This document shows, one piece after another, positions 52,866 to 63,757 of a DNA stretch of 64,000 bases. The position numbers were made by a program, and so were the translations under genes. The notes below the pieces were generated by a model that was not told the DNA's origin, did no database searches, and was given only the letters and a program-made list of their open reading frames with translations. This stretch comes from Azorinus chamasolen (taxonomy: Eukaryota; Mollusca; Bivalvia; Cardiida; Solecurtidae). How positions within the stretch are numbered: position 1 is the first letter of the stretch; every line of letters begins with the position of its first letter. The stretch is from NCBI GenBank assembly GCA_963576725.1, contig OY755252.1, positions 54,127,931 to 54,191,930 of the forward strand. Direction: 5' to 3'.

Positions 52866-52957
52866 AGTACGACAAGAACTAAAGCACAGCTTAATTACTT
52901 ACATGTACAAAACAAAAGCAAACAATTCACAACATGATATACATATATGTGTATTAA

Positions 52958-53378
52958 CCCTTTGTGTGCGGTAAACGAATATCTAAGACCTTTGCGAACA
53001 GTGTAGACCCAGATCAAAGGGCTCCTGAGGGAGCCCTTTGATCAGGGTCTGCACTGTTTGTTGTAAAAATAATTTTCGTTAGTGATAAATGTTGATACAA
53101 CTCTTTTATTTCTCTCCAGTAATGTTTAGAAAAGAAGGAGGTTATAATTGATATACAGCAGATTAATGCTTGACTCTTACAACCCGTAATTTTCAAATGG
53201 ACTGTTCCAAACTTCAAACAAGTCAATCTTATGTTGAATATTAACGGACGTTTCTAAAGAAAGGTGAAACATGACAAACAGTGTAGACCCTGATGAGAGG
53301 GCTCCTTTAGGAGCCCTCTCATCTGGGTCTACGCTGTTTGCAAATGACATTAGTGACTCGTATCCCACAGTGTAAGGG
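52958..53378. mobile_element. Two-hairpin family F element, TTAA duplicated
   Basis: TTAA 52954-52957 and 53379-53382. Hairpin 1 at about 52994-53060 has tip GGGCTCCTGAGGGAGCCC. Hairpin 2 at about 53276-53341 has tip GGGCTCCTTTAGGAGCCC. No coding capacity is seen in the 215 bp between them. Confidence 0.88.
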
Positions 53379-53449
53379 TTAAGCCTCAGCCTACTGAAAT
53401 CATTTTTCTGCTCAAACTCTGACATGCTACAATATTTATCTAATTTCGA

Positions 53450-53795
53450 CGCGTTAAAACTGTTGAGAAACTATAGACCGGTTGATAGACAAGCTTGGTT
53501 CTAAATGAGAAGCCGAGTTACTCGGCGTCTCATCTGGATATAAGTTGTTTGAAAAGGCACTGGCTTAGAGTTTAAGTATACATGATCACAGTTATTATTA
53601 TTGTTCTAATTTTTATCATGTTCAGAAAATCTTACTTTGCTCTGCTGCGATTAACATGCGATTTGCTTAAATGTTTTTCAAACCATCGATCGAGTGACGA
53701 ACATCTTGGATCCCGAAGAGAAGCCGAGTCACTCGGCATCTTGACTATATCCAAGCTAGTTGCAAACATGAGTTTGGATGCTGTTATCGTATTCA
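53450..53795. mobile_element. Two inverted family D2 copies
   Basis: Hairpins AATGAGAAGCCGAGTTACTC (53496) and AGAGAAGCCGAGTCACTCGG (53718), each preceded by the reversed D2 tail. Confidence 0.68.
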
Positions 53796-53994
53796 AGGTT
53801 TAATAAGGTATGATATAAATCAGAAATTACACCTTTAAATCTGCAACGACGCAAATGAAATCAGAGACTAAAGATGACCTTGAAATGTTTGTGAAGTACT
53901 CAACGTTATATGTACTACAGTTATGTTGGAATGGGGAAAATATTGACATTTCTATTGTTAGCAAATAATGTTAGAAAGTCAAGTGTTAAGTTTA

Positions 53995-54206
53995 ACCATT
54001 TCGCCGCCATTGGCGGGACCGTGATGACCTTTGCTAAACAGTTTGGATCCAGATGAGACGCCGATTAACTCGGCGTCCCGTCAGGATCCAAACTGTTTGA
54101 CACTCCAATTATGGTTTTATGAAGATATTGAAGGCAATTCAAATTTAATACCATAAGCAGACGACAATTTTAGCGGACGGTATTTATTTGGCGGCGAAAG
54201 TGATAG
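53995..54206. mobile_element. Family D element
   Basis: CCATTTCGCCGCCATTGGCG to TTTGGCGGCGAAAGTG. Hairpin GATGAGACGCCGATTAACTC. Confidence 0.78.
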
Positions 54207-54354
54207 GCGAGCCATTATACTGCCGTCTCTGAAACTGTCGTTTGCGTTTGGATTTTATTCAATTTCTATTAAGAAATGCGTCCCATTGTCTGCTCGGCAT
54301 CTAAGCTGGATCCAAACTTTACAAATGTTATAGTGAGTGCTTCGCTAGCGAGCA

Positions 54355-54590
54355 CGGTATTAAACAGTTCCCTCGTGAATATTCATGAGAAATAATGATA
54401 TCAGGAATATTAATTAGCTCATTATTATAATAGTATATATAAGCACACAGATATTTGACCATTTACGAAACTGTAGAAATCATATCTTTATTATTCCAAG
54501 GACAAACAGAGCAGACCCTGGTCAGACGGCTCCAGCAAAAGCCGTCCGACTGATCTCGGTCTTCTCTGTTTGCATGCGTCTGTATTAAGC
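54355..54590. mobile_element. Family C element, worn
   Basis: TTCCCTCGTGAATATTCATG; hairpin GACGGCTCCAGCAAAAGCCG. Confidence 0.65.
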
Positions 54591-54633
54591 AGCGCTCCAA
54601 ATAAGATACGTAAATTAAAATATTTTCAACTAT

Positions 54634-54748
54634 AACATCTTTATTTCTCCACCAATCCCTATATTGGGACCACTCTTTAGAATCGTCTCTTTGAGACGAT
54701 TCTAAAGTGTGGTCACAATATAGGGTTTAGTGGAGAAATGACGATGTT
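54634..54748. mobile_element. Family R foldback, full length
   Basis: Arms of about 57 bp: AACATCTTTATTTCTCCACC outer, AGAATCGTCTC inner, tip TTTGAG. Few mismatches. Confidence 0.88.
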
Positions 54749-55028
54749 AGTTTTTGATTACGCACCTTTATCTGTTGTTCTGATCCGGTAAAGGGTAAAC
54801 ACCCAGCACTTGTTCGAAGTGTCATTCACCTATGTATGTAATAAACGATGTTAACCCTGTCCACTTGAAGAGCATGACATCAAACTTCAATCCGTTCAAG
54901 ATTATCCCTGTCCCCGTTTGATATTCATGTACGACATAATGGCATCATGAATATTCATTAGCGGAAATTTTATGATGGCACATATACGCAGTATGTTTTG
55001 GCTCAGACTGAAACGGATCGGATCTTCA

Positions 55029-55240
55029 GCTGAACTTCGATATCTCGAACTTCAAGGGACCATGCAAATAACTTCGAGATAACAGATATTCGAGCCATCC
55101 GGTTTCTAATCTGAACAATTTCTTAATATCACAACTTATGCAGGTCGAACGTAATGCTGAAGGTCTCTACAGGAGCTTCCAGCATTACTTTCAATCATTA
55201 TTAATTTGTGAGATGTATTTCTAAATATATGTAGTTCTAC
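55029..55240. mobile_element. Family B element, right end lost
   Basis: CAGCTGAACTTCGATATCTC; hairpin AATGCTGAAGGTCTCTACAG plus GAGCTTCCAGCATT. Confidence 0.68.
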
Positions 55241-55244
55241 ATAA

Positions 55245-55900
55245 CTGTATTTCATAAGCAAATATAGAAGACCCTGATCAGACGGCTCCTATATTGACCG
55301 TCTGATCCGGGTCCACTACCCTGTTTTCAAATGCGTTTATATGAAGGAAGAGTCTACACCTTGTCAACATGAACTAGTTTAAAAGGTATATGACCTCAAA
55401 CTTGAATCAGTTGAAGTGTAAAAGGTATTTCGATTTGTTTCGTTATCAGAGGGTGTCTCTGTGTGTGGAAGGAGTTGGGGTGTTATCGCACTAATGGCAA
55501 AACAACTCATAAAAACGCTGTTTCACGCATTTGTACACAGAGTAGACCCAGATCAGACGGCTCGTTTAGGGTCTGTCTGAACATGGTCTGCTCTGTTATC
55601 AGGTGTGTGTGTATCGGGGGGGGGGGGGTATCGCACTTATGGCAAACAGTTCAAGCCGTTTTCCTCATAAAACGCTATTTCACGCATTTGCAAACAGAGA
55701 AGACCAATATCAGACGGCTCCTGTAGGAGCCGTCTGATCATGGTATTTCTGTTTTCTAATTAAATCATAATAGATCTGCCACTACAGTTTCTACCAATAC
55801 CAAACATCCTGTGTATATATGTCGTTATAAAAAGTCAGCCATCAAATATTCATAATGACATTATTTCTTATACATGTATGAATATTCAACAGGGAAATGA
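55245..55900. mobile_element. Cluster of family C/L copies
   Basis: Hairpins at 55270-55320, 55530-55590 and 55700-55745 (the last GACGGCTCCTGTAGGAGCCG). A poly-G run at 55617-55628 lies between the second and third. Confidence 0.7.
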
Positions 55901-56029
55901 TTATAAAAACCCTGGTGCGAGGTCGAGCAACTCGGCACATTGTCAGGATCCAAACTGTTTGATGCCTTGACCATAACTTTTGAAATAAAACCGAAACTAT
56001 TCAACAATTAAAAATGAAGCAGACGCTTA

Positions 56030-56135
56030 CTGTAGCAGACGACAATGTGTTATGTATAGTGAGCTTACTGTAGCAGACGGCAATGTGTTATGTATAGTGA
56101 GCTTACTGTAGCAGACGAAAATGTGTTATGTATAG
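56030..56135. repeat. 38-bp tandem repeat, three copies
   Basis: GCTTACTGTAGCAGACGACA and ATGTGTTATGTATAGTGA. It contains the D subterminal motif GCAGACGACAAT. Confidence 0.88.
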
Positions 56136-56144
56136 TGAATAGAG

Positions 56145-56275
56145 TGAGTGAGTGAGTGAGTTGGGTTTTACGTCCGACCAACAGTATTTCAGTTATTTGC
56201 AGACGGCACCCGCATGAGACAAGTTATAGTGCTGCCTCACTGGAATACTCCTGCCGCGGGTACATGGCAAGGGCA
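56145..56275 (+). mobile_element. Mollusc-type interspersed repeat, plus orientation
   Basis: GTGAGTGAGTGAGTTGGGTT, TTTACGTCCGACCAACAG. Inverse of 23395-23560. Confidence 0.65.
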
Positions 56276-56288
56276 TAGAACTAGTTAA

Positions 56289-56518
56289 CCCTTTTTAAAA
56301 CACATTTCTCCTTCTTTACCCATGTCCTGTTGTATAATTACATATATCTTCACTGTGTACAAGTATTTCGCTGTGCAATCACTGCTGTGGAGTGCACTGG
56401 TTGTACAATCAACTTGAAAATAGTGCAGACCCTGATGAGACAGCTCCTGCATGTGCTGTCTCGTCTGGGTCTTCACTATTTACAGGTAGGTACATTGACG
56501 TGAATATCAAGCGAAGGG
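56289..56518. mobile_element. Family E element, full length
   Basis: TTAA 56285-56288 and 56519-56522. Both hairpin arms are kept; the tip CTCCTGCATGTGCTG has lost symmetry. Confidence 0.85.
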
Positions 56519-56734
56519 TTAATATCCAGTTATGTCCTGTTCCTCTTTGTTCTACATGCAGTCTTTGTTCGTTTCTTTGTAAGCAAAATAAATGAAACAC
56601 GATCGCAATGTTTTCAGTGGATTATTTGATGTGCACTGAATGATCAATATCATATGAATACTGATATATTTGTCAATTCTATGGCAATGCAGGCATACAT
56701 GTTGCGTTTGTCGATATCCCACTTCAGTATAGCC

Positions 56735-57010
56735 ACTCCAAAGCTGTGGAATTTTGTATCTGCAGGAGTGTAGATGAATCAAAACGTGGATGTAGGGGTC
56801 AGAGAGCATGTCCCCCGGGAAAATTTAGATTTGTCTAGTTTTGAAACCATTGTGATAAACAGAGTATTTGCTCCGCTATTCGCTCCACGTCTCATCGGCA
56901 GCCACACTGTCGAACACCTCGCTAACATTTTAGAGAAGATATTGAGAGACAGTCCACTCTGAAACAAATCAGACGACATTGTTTGCAGACGACAATTATT
57001 TGGCGCCAAA
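56735..57010. mobile_element. Family G left part, unknown 90 bp, family D tail
   Basis: TTGTGATAAACAGAGTATTT is G and GCAGACGACAATTATTTGGC is D. Between them, 56872-56962 carries an open plus frame (LIGSHTVEHLANILEKIL then stop) that I cannot assign. Confidence 0.45.
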
Positions 57011-57334
57011 AGATTTAAGATGCGTAAAATGGTGTAAAGTGTTAATAAAAAATAGCGCGCTAAGTCGCACGGTATAATCTGTACCATGCAGCAGCGTGCA
57101 TCACGTTACGATACGATACTACTAAGACTAGCCCATATTGACCCTTATGCTGATAAAAAAATCACGACTGCTTAAATTTCGACGTGCTCCCTTTTTTACT
57201 AGGTTCAGTTCGTTCCTTAGAAATCATCTGGACTGGGTATACACTGTTTGCATATGTCACTTATATGCGTCTGCATTAATGGTCAAAGAAGATTATCCAA
57301 ACAACAAGATTATACAAGTGGTATACAATTGGTT

Positions 57335-58350
57335 CTTGGCAACCAGTATGATAACTAATATATGTAGTAGTCTGATAACCAGTTTGTAATATTGTCTATA
57401 CTAGTCTAATAACCAGTCAGTACTATTGTCTTTACTGGTCTGATAACCAATTTGTACGATCGGTTGTACTAGTCTGATGACAAGGTGGTGCCATTGTTTG
57501 TACTAGTCTGATAACCAGTCTGCAATAGTGTATGTACTAGTCTGATAACCGGTCTGCACTATTGACTGTGATAGTCTGATAACCAGTATGTACTATTGTT
57601 GTAACTAGTCCGGTAACCAATCGGTACTATTGTCTGTAATAATCTGATAACCAATTTGTACTATTGTTTGTACTAATCTGATAACCAGTTTGTGTAATTG
57701 TCTGTACTGGTCCGATAACCAGTATGTACAAGTTTTGTACTGGTCTGATTAAAAGTGTGCAGTATTGTATGTACGGTTTGATAGCCAAAACGCTCTATTG
57801 TCTGTACTGGTCTGATAACGGAAATGTACATTTTTGTACAGGTCTGTTAACCAGTCTGTTCCATTGTGTGTTCTGGTCGGAAAACCAATATGCACTGTTG
57901 TCTGTACTGGTCTGATATCCAGTATGTACTATTGTCTATACTGGTCAGATAACCAATATGACATATTGTTTGTACTGGTCAGATCACCAATATGTACTTT
58001 TGTATGTACTAGTCAGATAACCAGTATGTTCTATTGTCTATACTGGTCGGATAACCAATATGAACCATTGTCTATACTGGTCTGACAGCCAATATGCACT
58101 AGTGTCTGTAATGGTCAGATAACCAATATGAACTATTGGCTGTACTGATAGTCAATAAGTGATATATGTAGTGTTTATAATAGTCTGATAACTAATATGT
58201 ATTATTGTATGTACTGTCTGATTTGATAGTCATTAAATAATATTGCCTGCAATGGCCTGATAACCAATATGTATTAAACACTGTACTGGTCCGATGACCA
58301 GTCTGTACACTTGGCTGTACTGGTCTGATAACCAATGTGTACAAATGTCT
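57335..58350. repeat. 34-bp tandem array, about 28 copies
   Basis: Unit resembles CTGATAACCAGTATGTACTA plus TTGTCTGTACTGGT. Strongly diverged between copies. Confidence 0.92.
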
Positions 58351-58459
58351 GTGATCAGTATGTACTTGGTTATGTACTGCATTGTATTGTATTATCGTCT
58401 ATTTCAGTTTTTTGTGTTCTTTTTTTTATATATTTTCCTTTAAAACACACACCAAAACA

Positions 58460-58545
58460 GTATCGAATTGTTTTGATCCTAACTAGACGCCGAATCACTC
58501 GGCATATCATCTGGATCTAAAACGTTTGTAAAAGTGACCACCAAC
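58460..58545. mobile_element. Family D hairpin
   Basis: TTGATCCTAACTAGACGCCG and CGGCATATCATCTGGATC. Confidence 0.6.
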
Positions 58546-58789
58546 CCATTCAAGGCTAAGTAGATATCCTATTGTACAGCCATATGAAATGTGCATGGCC
58601 CACATACATTGGTGTGGTGTCTGTAAACAGACGCTTGCTATTGACATTCATAGAAAATCAGGTCAAATCCGTTTTTAAATATGATTATAGAGTCAAGGTT
58701 CGATCATTCAATTGCATAATAAACGGAGAATATAATACTATTTGGGATTGCAAATAACCTTAGAAAAACAGATATTTGATTAATCAACA

Positions 58790-59110
58790 CGAGACCTTAA
58801 ATACGCCTAAGTATTGGTCTCGGTCTTAAAGACAGTGAATTATGCCTAAGTGTCTGTATGATGAATCAGTATTTAAGACAGTAAAATACGCCTAAGTGTC
58901 AGTATCAGTCTTTTAGACAGTAATGTACGCCTAAGTGTCGACAGTTAAATACGCGTAAAATACATATATACGCCTAAGTGTTAGTAACAGTCTTTAACAA
59001 AGTAAAAAAACGCCTAAGTGTCATATCAGTATTTAAGACAGTAAAATACGGCCTAAGTGTCAGTACCAGTCTTTAAGACAGTGAATACGCCTAAGTATCG
59101 ATATCGGGTA
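58790..59110. repeat. About 38-bp tandem array, eight to nine copies
   Basis: ACGCCTAAGTGTCAGTATCA and GTCTTTAAGACAGTAAAAT. TCTTTAAGACAGT recurs in every unit. Confidence 0.9.
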
Positions 59111-59319
59111 TACTCTGTTGCAGAGGCGTGAAAGGGCGTTTATATGAAGGACAGGGTTAAGGCGGTGATGCCTTATTTGTTATTACAAGGCGAAAGCTAT
59201 AAATGAAGAAAATTAAAATAGGAGCTTTCTGTATTACTTCTATCCTACATTAATCATTTACTCCATAAATACGTCTTTCTACGCCTTTGCAAATAAGGTA
59301 TTTAGTTTTTCAGAGGACA

Positions 59320-59595
59320 GTAGCCCTTCTCCATGTGAATATTCATGTAAGACAAAGTGACGTCACATCGTGCATATGTATGATCTGGGCACCGTGCATA
59401 TGTATGATCTGGGTTTTTTTATAGTAGTATATGGACACCGTGTCACTGTGTTTTAGTGATGTGAAAATGTAGATTCGTATCTATATCATTCCATAGACAA
59501 ACAGAACAGACCCTGATCAGACGGCTCCTATGGGAGCCGTCTAATCTGGGTCTACTCTGTTTGCAAATGTGTCAAAAATTTCTCCATTATTTACA
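59320..59595. mobile_element. Family C element with short internal duplication
   Basis: The perfect tip GGCTCCTATGGGAGCC is at about 59524-59539. CGTGCATATGTATGATCTGG is doubled at 59372-59413. Confidence 0.75.
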
Positions 59596-59724
59596 GGGTT
59601 AAGGAATGCGACAGTTTAATACAGGACGAAATATATAGAACCTATCTGATCAGGGTCTGCCCTGCTGACAAAGGCATGAAAATGTGTATCGATTAGGCAT
59701 AGCGCTAACATTGTTGTCGCTTAA

Positions 59725-59961
59725 CCCTTTACTCCATGAATATTCATGTCAGAAATAATGACGTCATGAATATTAATTTAGATTAACTGTTAAAATAGTC
59801 CATGGGCATTTATAGGAAGTTATGGCCATAGCAGAAAGTGTAGAAGCTATATTATATCATAAGCAAACAGAGCAGACACTGATCAGATGGCTCCTCTAGG
59901 AGCCGTCTGATCCGCGTCTCCTCTGTTTGCAAGGCGTAGAAAGGTGTGTTTATGGAGGAAA
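59725..59961. mobile_element. Family C element, best-preserved copy
   Basis: TTAA then CCCTTTACTCCATGAATATT to TTATGGAGGAAAGGG(TCAA). Hairpin GATGGCTCCTCTAGGAGCCG. Confidence 0.83.
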
Positions 59962-60144
59962 GGGTCAAAACTAAACAGCGATAAACGTTGAACGATCCGA
60001 ATTCTCATAAAGATTTCAACTGCTTGACGACTCTGGATAGAAAGCACAGAAGTAAGAACTTGACGTCTGTCACAGTGGACGAATCCTACTTTGAGACGAA
60101 ATGTTTAACAGAGTTTTTACTGTACTTTTGTCAATTATAAACAC

Positions 60145-60300
60145 ATTAACCTTTTGTACTCTGAGCAGTTGTCGTCTGCAATAAAAACAAACATGTCCTC
60201 TGCTTCAATTCTAAAAGTTCACTGTTTCTTTTGTTTCTTGTCAAAAACAGTGACAACATGTTGAACATTTGGGTTCCTGATGAAACGCCGAGTTTAATGT
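60145..60300. mobile_element. Family D left half
   Basis: CCTTTTGTACTCTGAGCAG, GTCGTCTGC and GATGAAACGCCGAGTTTAATG. 60300-60780 shows nothing further. Confidence 0.55.
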
Positions 60301-60813
60301 TGCACCCTGACTGTAAGTATTACAAATTCGCCAGCCGAATGCGGAAGGTTTTAAACTATAAGCTATCTTACCATGCTTGTGCAGCTGTCAAGGAACTCTT
60401 TAATGGCTGTTGTTCGTTTTTAATAAATCCGTCTATAATTCATAAACAATATGTCCGTAAATGATTTCAACGAAGTGTATATGTGACAACAAATGTCCCC
60501 AAATATTGCAGATAACTAAAGCTTGTAGATTGTAATGGACACCGAACACTCAACCGTACAAGCGTATGTTTACTCTTGTCGCTGTGACATACTGACTGTG
60601 TGTACAATTACTATACACCTTTATCGATTTTCAGTCAGTCAATAAGCATACCTGAATTTCCAATATTCCGTACTGTTATGATCAAGGTTACCACTTAAAA
60701 CCATTCGTAATTAGTCGTCTCATTCCGTCAGGGTTCGTCGAAAGTAGGTGAGGTGTCCCGAGTGCGCTTAAATCCGACAAACGCATGTATCGTCATTTGC
60801 AAACAATATAGAC

Positions 60814-61078
60814 AGGTGCGGATCCAGGATTTCAGATTAAGGTGTATGGGGGTAGATTTTTTCTAACGTGATATTTTTGTAAAACATGTTAAACAAGAGC
60901 GTAATTAGGTGAGGGAAATATAAATACTCAGATTAAATAATTGTTTTATCGTTTTTATTATCTAGATCTAAAACATTGTTTGTTTGGGCATTTTTTTTTT
61001 TTTTTTTTTTTTTTTGGGGGGGGGGGGGGGGGGTGTACGCCGGCTCCGCACCATCTAAATCCGCGCCTAGTATACCCA
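60814..61078. mobile_element. Inverted-end element with poly-T/poly-G, inside an F hairpin
   Basis: AGGTGCGGATCCAGGATTT and, inverted, GGCGCGGATTTAGATGGTGC form the ends. A run of about 26 T is followed by about 18 G at 60991-61034. F hairpin halves flank it (CAAACAATATAGAC, CCCAGATCAGAGCC). Confidence 0.6.
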
Positions 61079-61372
61079 GATCAGAGCCCTCTGATCAAGG
61101 TCTGCATTGTTTGTCATTCAAATTCCTCTAGCAAGTTTTCTTTCATACATGAATATTCATGGAGAAAATGGCTCAAGGATTAAGTAATTGTTTTGTTAAG
61201 AGTTTTATTCACAAATATTGCACGATGCGACAATGTTTTTGTTGTTATGATGGTGCACATGTTTCAACCATGGACGATAACAAACTACGATAACCATGAC
61301 TGAAGTGTAGTTTTCAGTGGAAATTAAATCTACATGCATATGGGTGTTGTTCTCGTCAATATATATTTAACC

Positions 61373-61500
61373 CTTTACTCCATATATACGCATTTTAATA
61401 TATTTAAAAACAGAGTAAACCCAGATTAGACAGCCCTGTTGGAATCGTCTGCTCTGTTTGCTTATAGAAGAATATAAATTATGCTGAGCCCAAAAAGTCC
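61373..61500. mobile_element. Family C left half
   Basis: TTAA then CCCTTTACTCCATATATACG; hairpin shortened (GACAGCCCTGTTGGAATCG). Confidence 0.68.
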
Positions 61501-61819
61501 AGTTTTTTAATTTTATATACATGTACATGCCTAAATAGTATTATCTCATCAATAAAACAAATAAATAATGTATAGATAAACAAACTATGTCTTTTTATAC
61601 ATGTATTCGTTGGGGTACCTGATGACCTGGATTTTATCAATAACCAGCTACGCGCTTTGTCTAAAGACCCGGTTAAGTTGTCTTGCACGTGTACCCCGTG
61701 AAGCGACGGTCGATATCCGGTGGTAGTATCTGACTGCACTTAATGACCAGAGATATCTCGCAGTACAATAGAAATCTCGCAAAGTCCATCAGTGCATTAA
61801 TCAATTTGTCTACCGAATT

Positions 61820-62150
61820 GCTATCAGGGTGTAAAACAGTTTGGATTTAGATGAGACGCCGAGTTACTCGGCGTATCATCTGGATCCAAATTGTTTACAT
61901 AAATAATAGTGGATACACCCTTCCCCTCATATAAACGCTTTTCAACCATTTGCAAACAGAGCAGACCCAGATCAGACGGCCTCTGATTGAACCGTCGGAT
62001 CAGGGTCTGCTCTGTTTGTTTATGAAGTGATATATATCTTACTCTACAGTTTCTACCAATACCAAAACATCCGGTGTACATATGTTTTTTTAAAAATTTC
62101 AGCTAATAAATATTCATGATGTCATTATTTCATAAAACAGGGGAAGGGGT
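61820..62150. mobile_element. Family D hairpin then family L element
   Basis: D at 61835-61900 (GATGAGACGCCGAGTTACTC). L from CCCTTCCCCTCATATAAACG to AAACAGGGGAAGGGG at about 62150. Confidence 0.72.
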
Positions 62151-62154
62151 ATTT

Positions 62155-62253
62155 ATGTCTCCCCCCATATTTATATGGGGGAGACATATTGTTTTCGTGA
62201 GAATTGTCTGTCTGTCTGTCTATCCGTCTGTCCGTCTGTTCGTCCGTCTGTCC

Positions 62254-62292
<39 letters not shown>

Positions 62293-63575
62293 CGTCTGTC
62301 CGTCTGTCCGTCACACTTTTTTGTCCGGACGATAACTTCAATATGCCTGATGCCAGATGATTGAAACTTCATACAGTAAAACCCCGCTAATGCGACCACT
62401 TAATGAATAAACATATCTGTCTTTATAAGCAGGTGGTTGCTTAATGCAGGGCAAAAGTAATGCAGAAAGCTCCTCTAGGAGCTTTCTGCATTATTTTTGT
62501 CCTGCATTAAGCTACCACCTGCATCTAGCACCCAGATTTATACCTCTTTTAGGTGGTCGCATTAGCGGGGTTTTACTGTATATGGAAAGAGCATAGTGAG
62601 AGGAAGTGTCATGCACAAGGTCCATAACTCTGGCTTCACTAATATAGGAGTTATTACCCCTTGTAAAAAAAATGCACACTTTTTTGTCCGGACGATAACT
62701 CCTATATGGCTCATGCCATTGGATCGAAACTTCTTATATGGAAAGATCATGACGAGAGGAAGTGTCATACACAAGGTCCATAACTCTGACTTCACTAATA
62801 ATGGAGTTATTGCCCTTGTAAAAAAAAATCACAATTTTTTGTCCAGACGATAACTCCTATATGGCTCATGCCATTGGATTGAAACTTTATATATGGAAAG
62901 ATCATGATAAGAGAAAGTGTCATGCTCAATGTCCATAACTCTGGCTTCACTAATATATGAGTTATTGCCCTTTGTAAAAAACCACAATTTTTTGTCAGGA
63001 TGATAACTCCTATATGGCACATGCCATTGGAGTGAAACTTCATACATGGAAAGATCATGATAAGAGAAAGTGTCATGCATAAGGTCCTTAACTCTGGCTT
63101 CAATAAATTGAGAGTTATTGCCCCTTGTACATTTGTTTAACGCTTTCTTGTCCGGACGATAACTCCTACATGGCTCTTGCCATCGTATTGAAACTTCATT
63201 CATGAAAAGAGCATGGTGAGAGAAAGTGTCATGAACAAGGGCCATAACTCTGGCTTCAATACTTTTGGAGTTATTGCCCGTTGTTACATTTTTTGTCTGA
63301 TCAATAACTCCTGTTCAACTGATGCCATTGGAATGACATTTCATTTACGGAAAGAGCATGATGAAAGTAAGTGTCATGCACAAGGGCCATAACTCTGGTA
63401 TCAATATTTTTGGAGTTATTAGCTGTTATCATTTTCTTCTTGAAAAATATGGTGTGGAAAGCGCATAATGAGGGGAAGTATCAATCATCAAGTCCATAAC
63501 ATTTTTAGTGATTTCTATTTACATAGTGCTTTTATTAGAGGGGAGACATCCGTTTTTGTGACAAAAACCTCTAGT
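62155..63575. mobile_element. Pearl-like (HINE-type) element 2
   Basis: The terminal palindrome TGTCTCCCCCCATATTTATA with its partner GGGGGAGACA is followed by a (GTCT/GTCC)n microsatellite at 62205-62315. Then come about five tandem cores of about 185 bp, each with ATAACTCCTATATGGCTCAT and AGGTCCATAACTCTGGCTTC. It closes with GGGGAGACATCCG. No helicase or replication-initiator coding is present. Confidence 0.72.
62374..62578. mobile_element. Family A element nested in the pearl-like core, 205 bp
   Basis: TA duplications 62372-62373 and 62579-62580. The ends CAGTAAAACCCCGCTAATGC and GCATTAGCGGGGTTTTACTG are exact inverses over 20 bp. Tip GCTCCTCTAGGAGC. This is the youngest-looking A copy. 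Confidence 0.95.
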
Positions 63576-63639
63576 TCTTATTAAGATTAACCTAATTAAC
63601 CTATATATAACCATCCGTGAATCCATAAATGGGACATAG

Positions 63640-63757
63640 ACAGACATTGTAGACCCAGATCAGAGGGACCCTACATTGTTTGTTGCTGCTGATGCTGCTG
63701 CTACTCCTGCTGTTGATGATGCTTGTGACGTCGACAGTAGTGGCGGTGGCGGTGGTG
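63640..63757. repeat. F hairpin fragment and GCT/GGC triplet repeat
   Basis: TGTAGACCCAGATCAGAGGG is followed by an imperfect TGCTGC/GGTGGC triplet tract. Nothing is recognised from 63760 to the end. Confidence 0.6.

Noticed and set aside
57724..58085. Open frames with repeated LYWSDNQY-like peptide
   Set aside because: By-product of the 34-bp array; frames shift with unit indels.
60657..60720. Possible minus-strand first exon for the EF-hand gene (ATG GTT TTA .. TTCAG|GTATGC)
   Set aside because: It ends in phase 2, while the known exon 48873-48924 requires phase 0, and the context of the ATG is poor.
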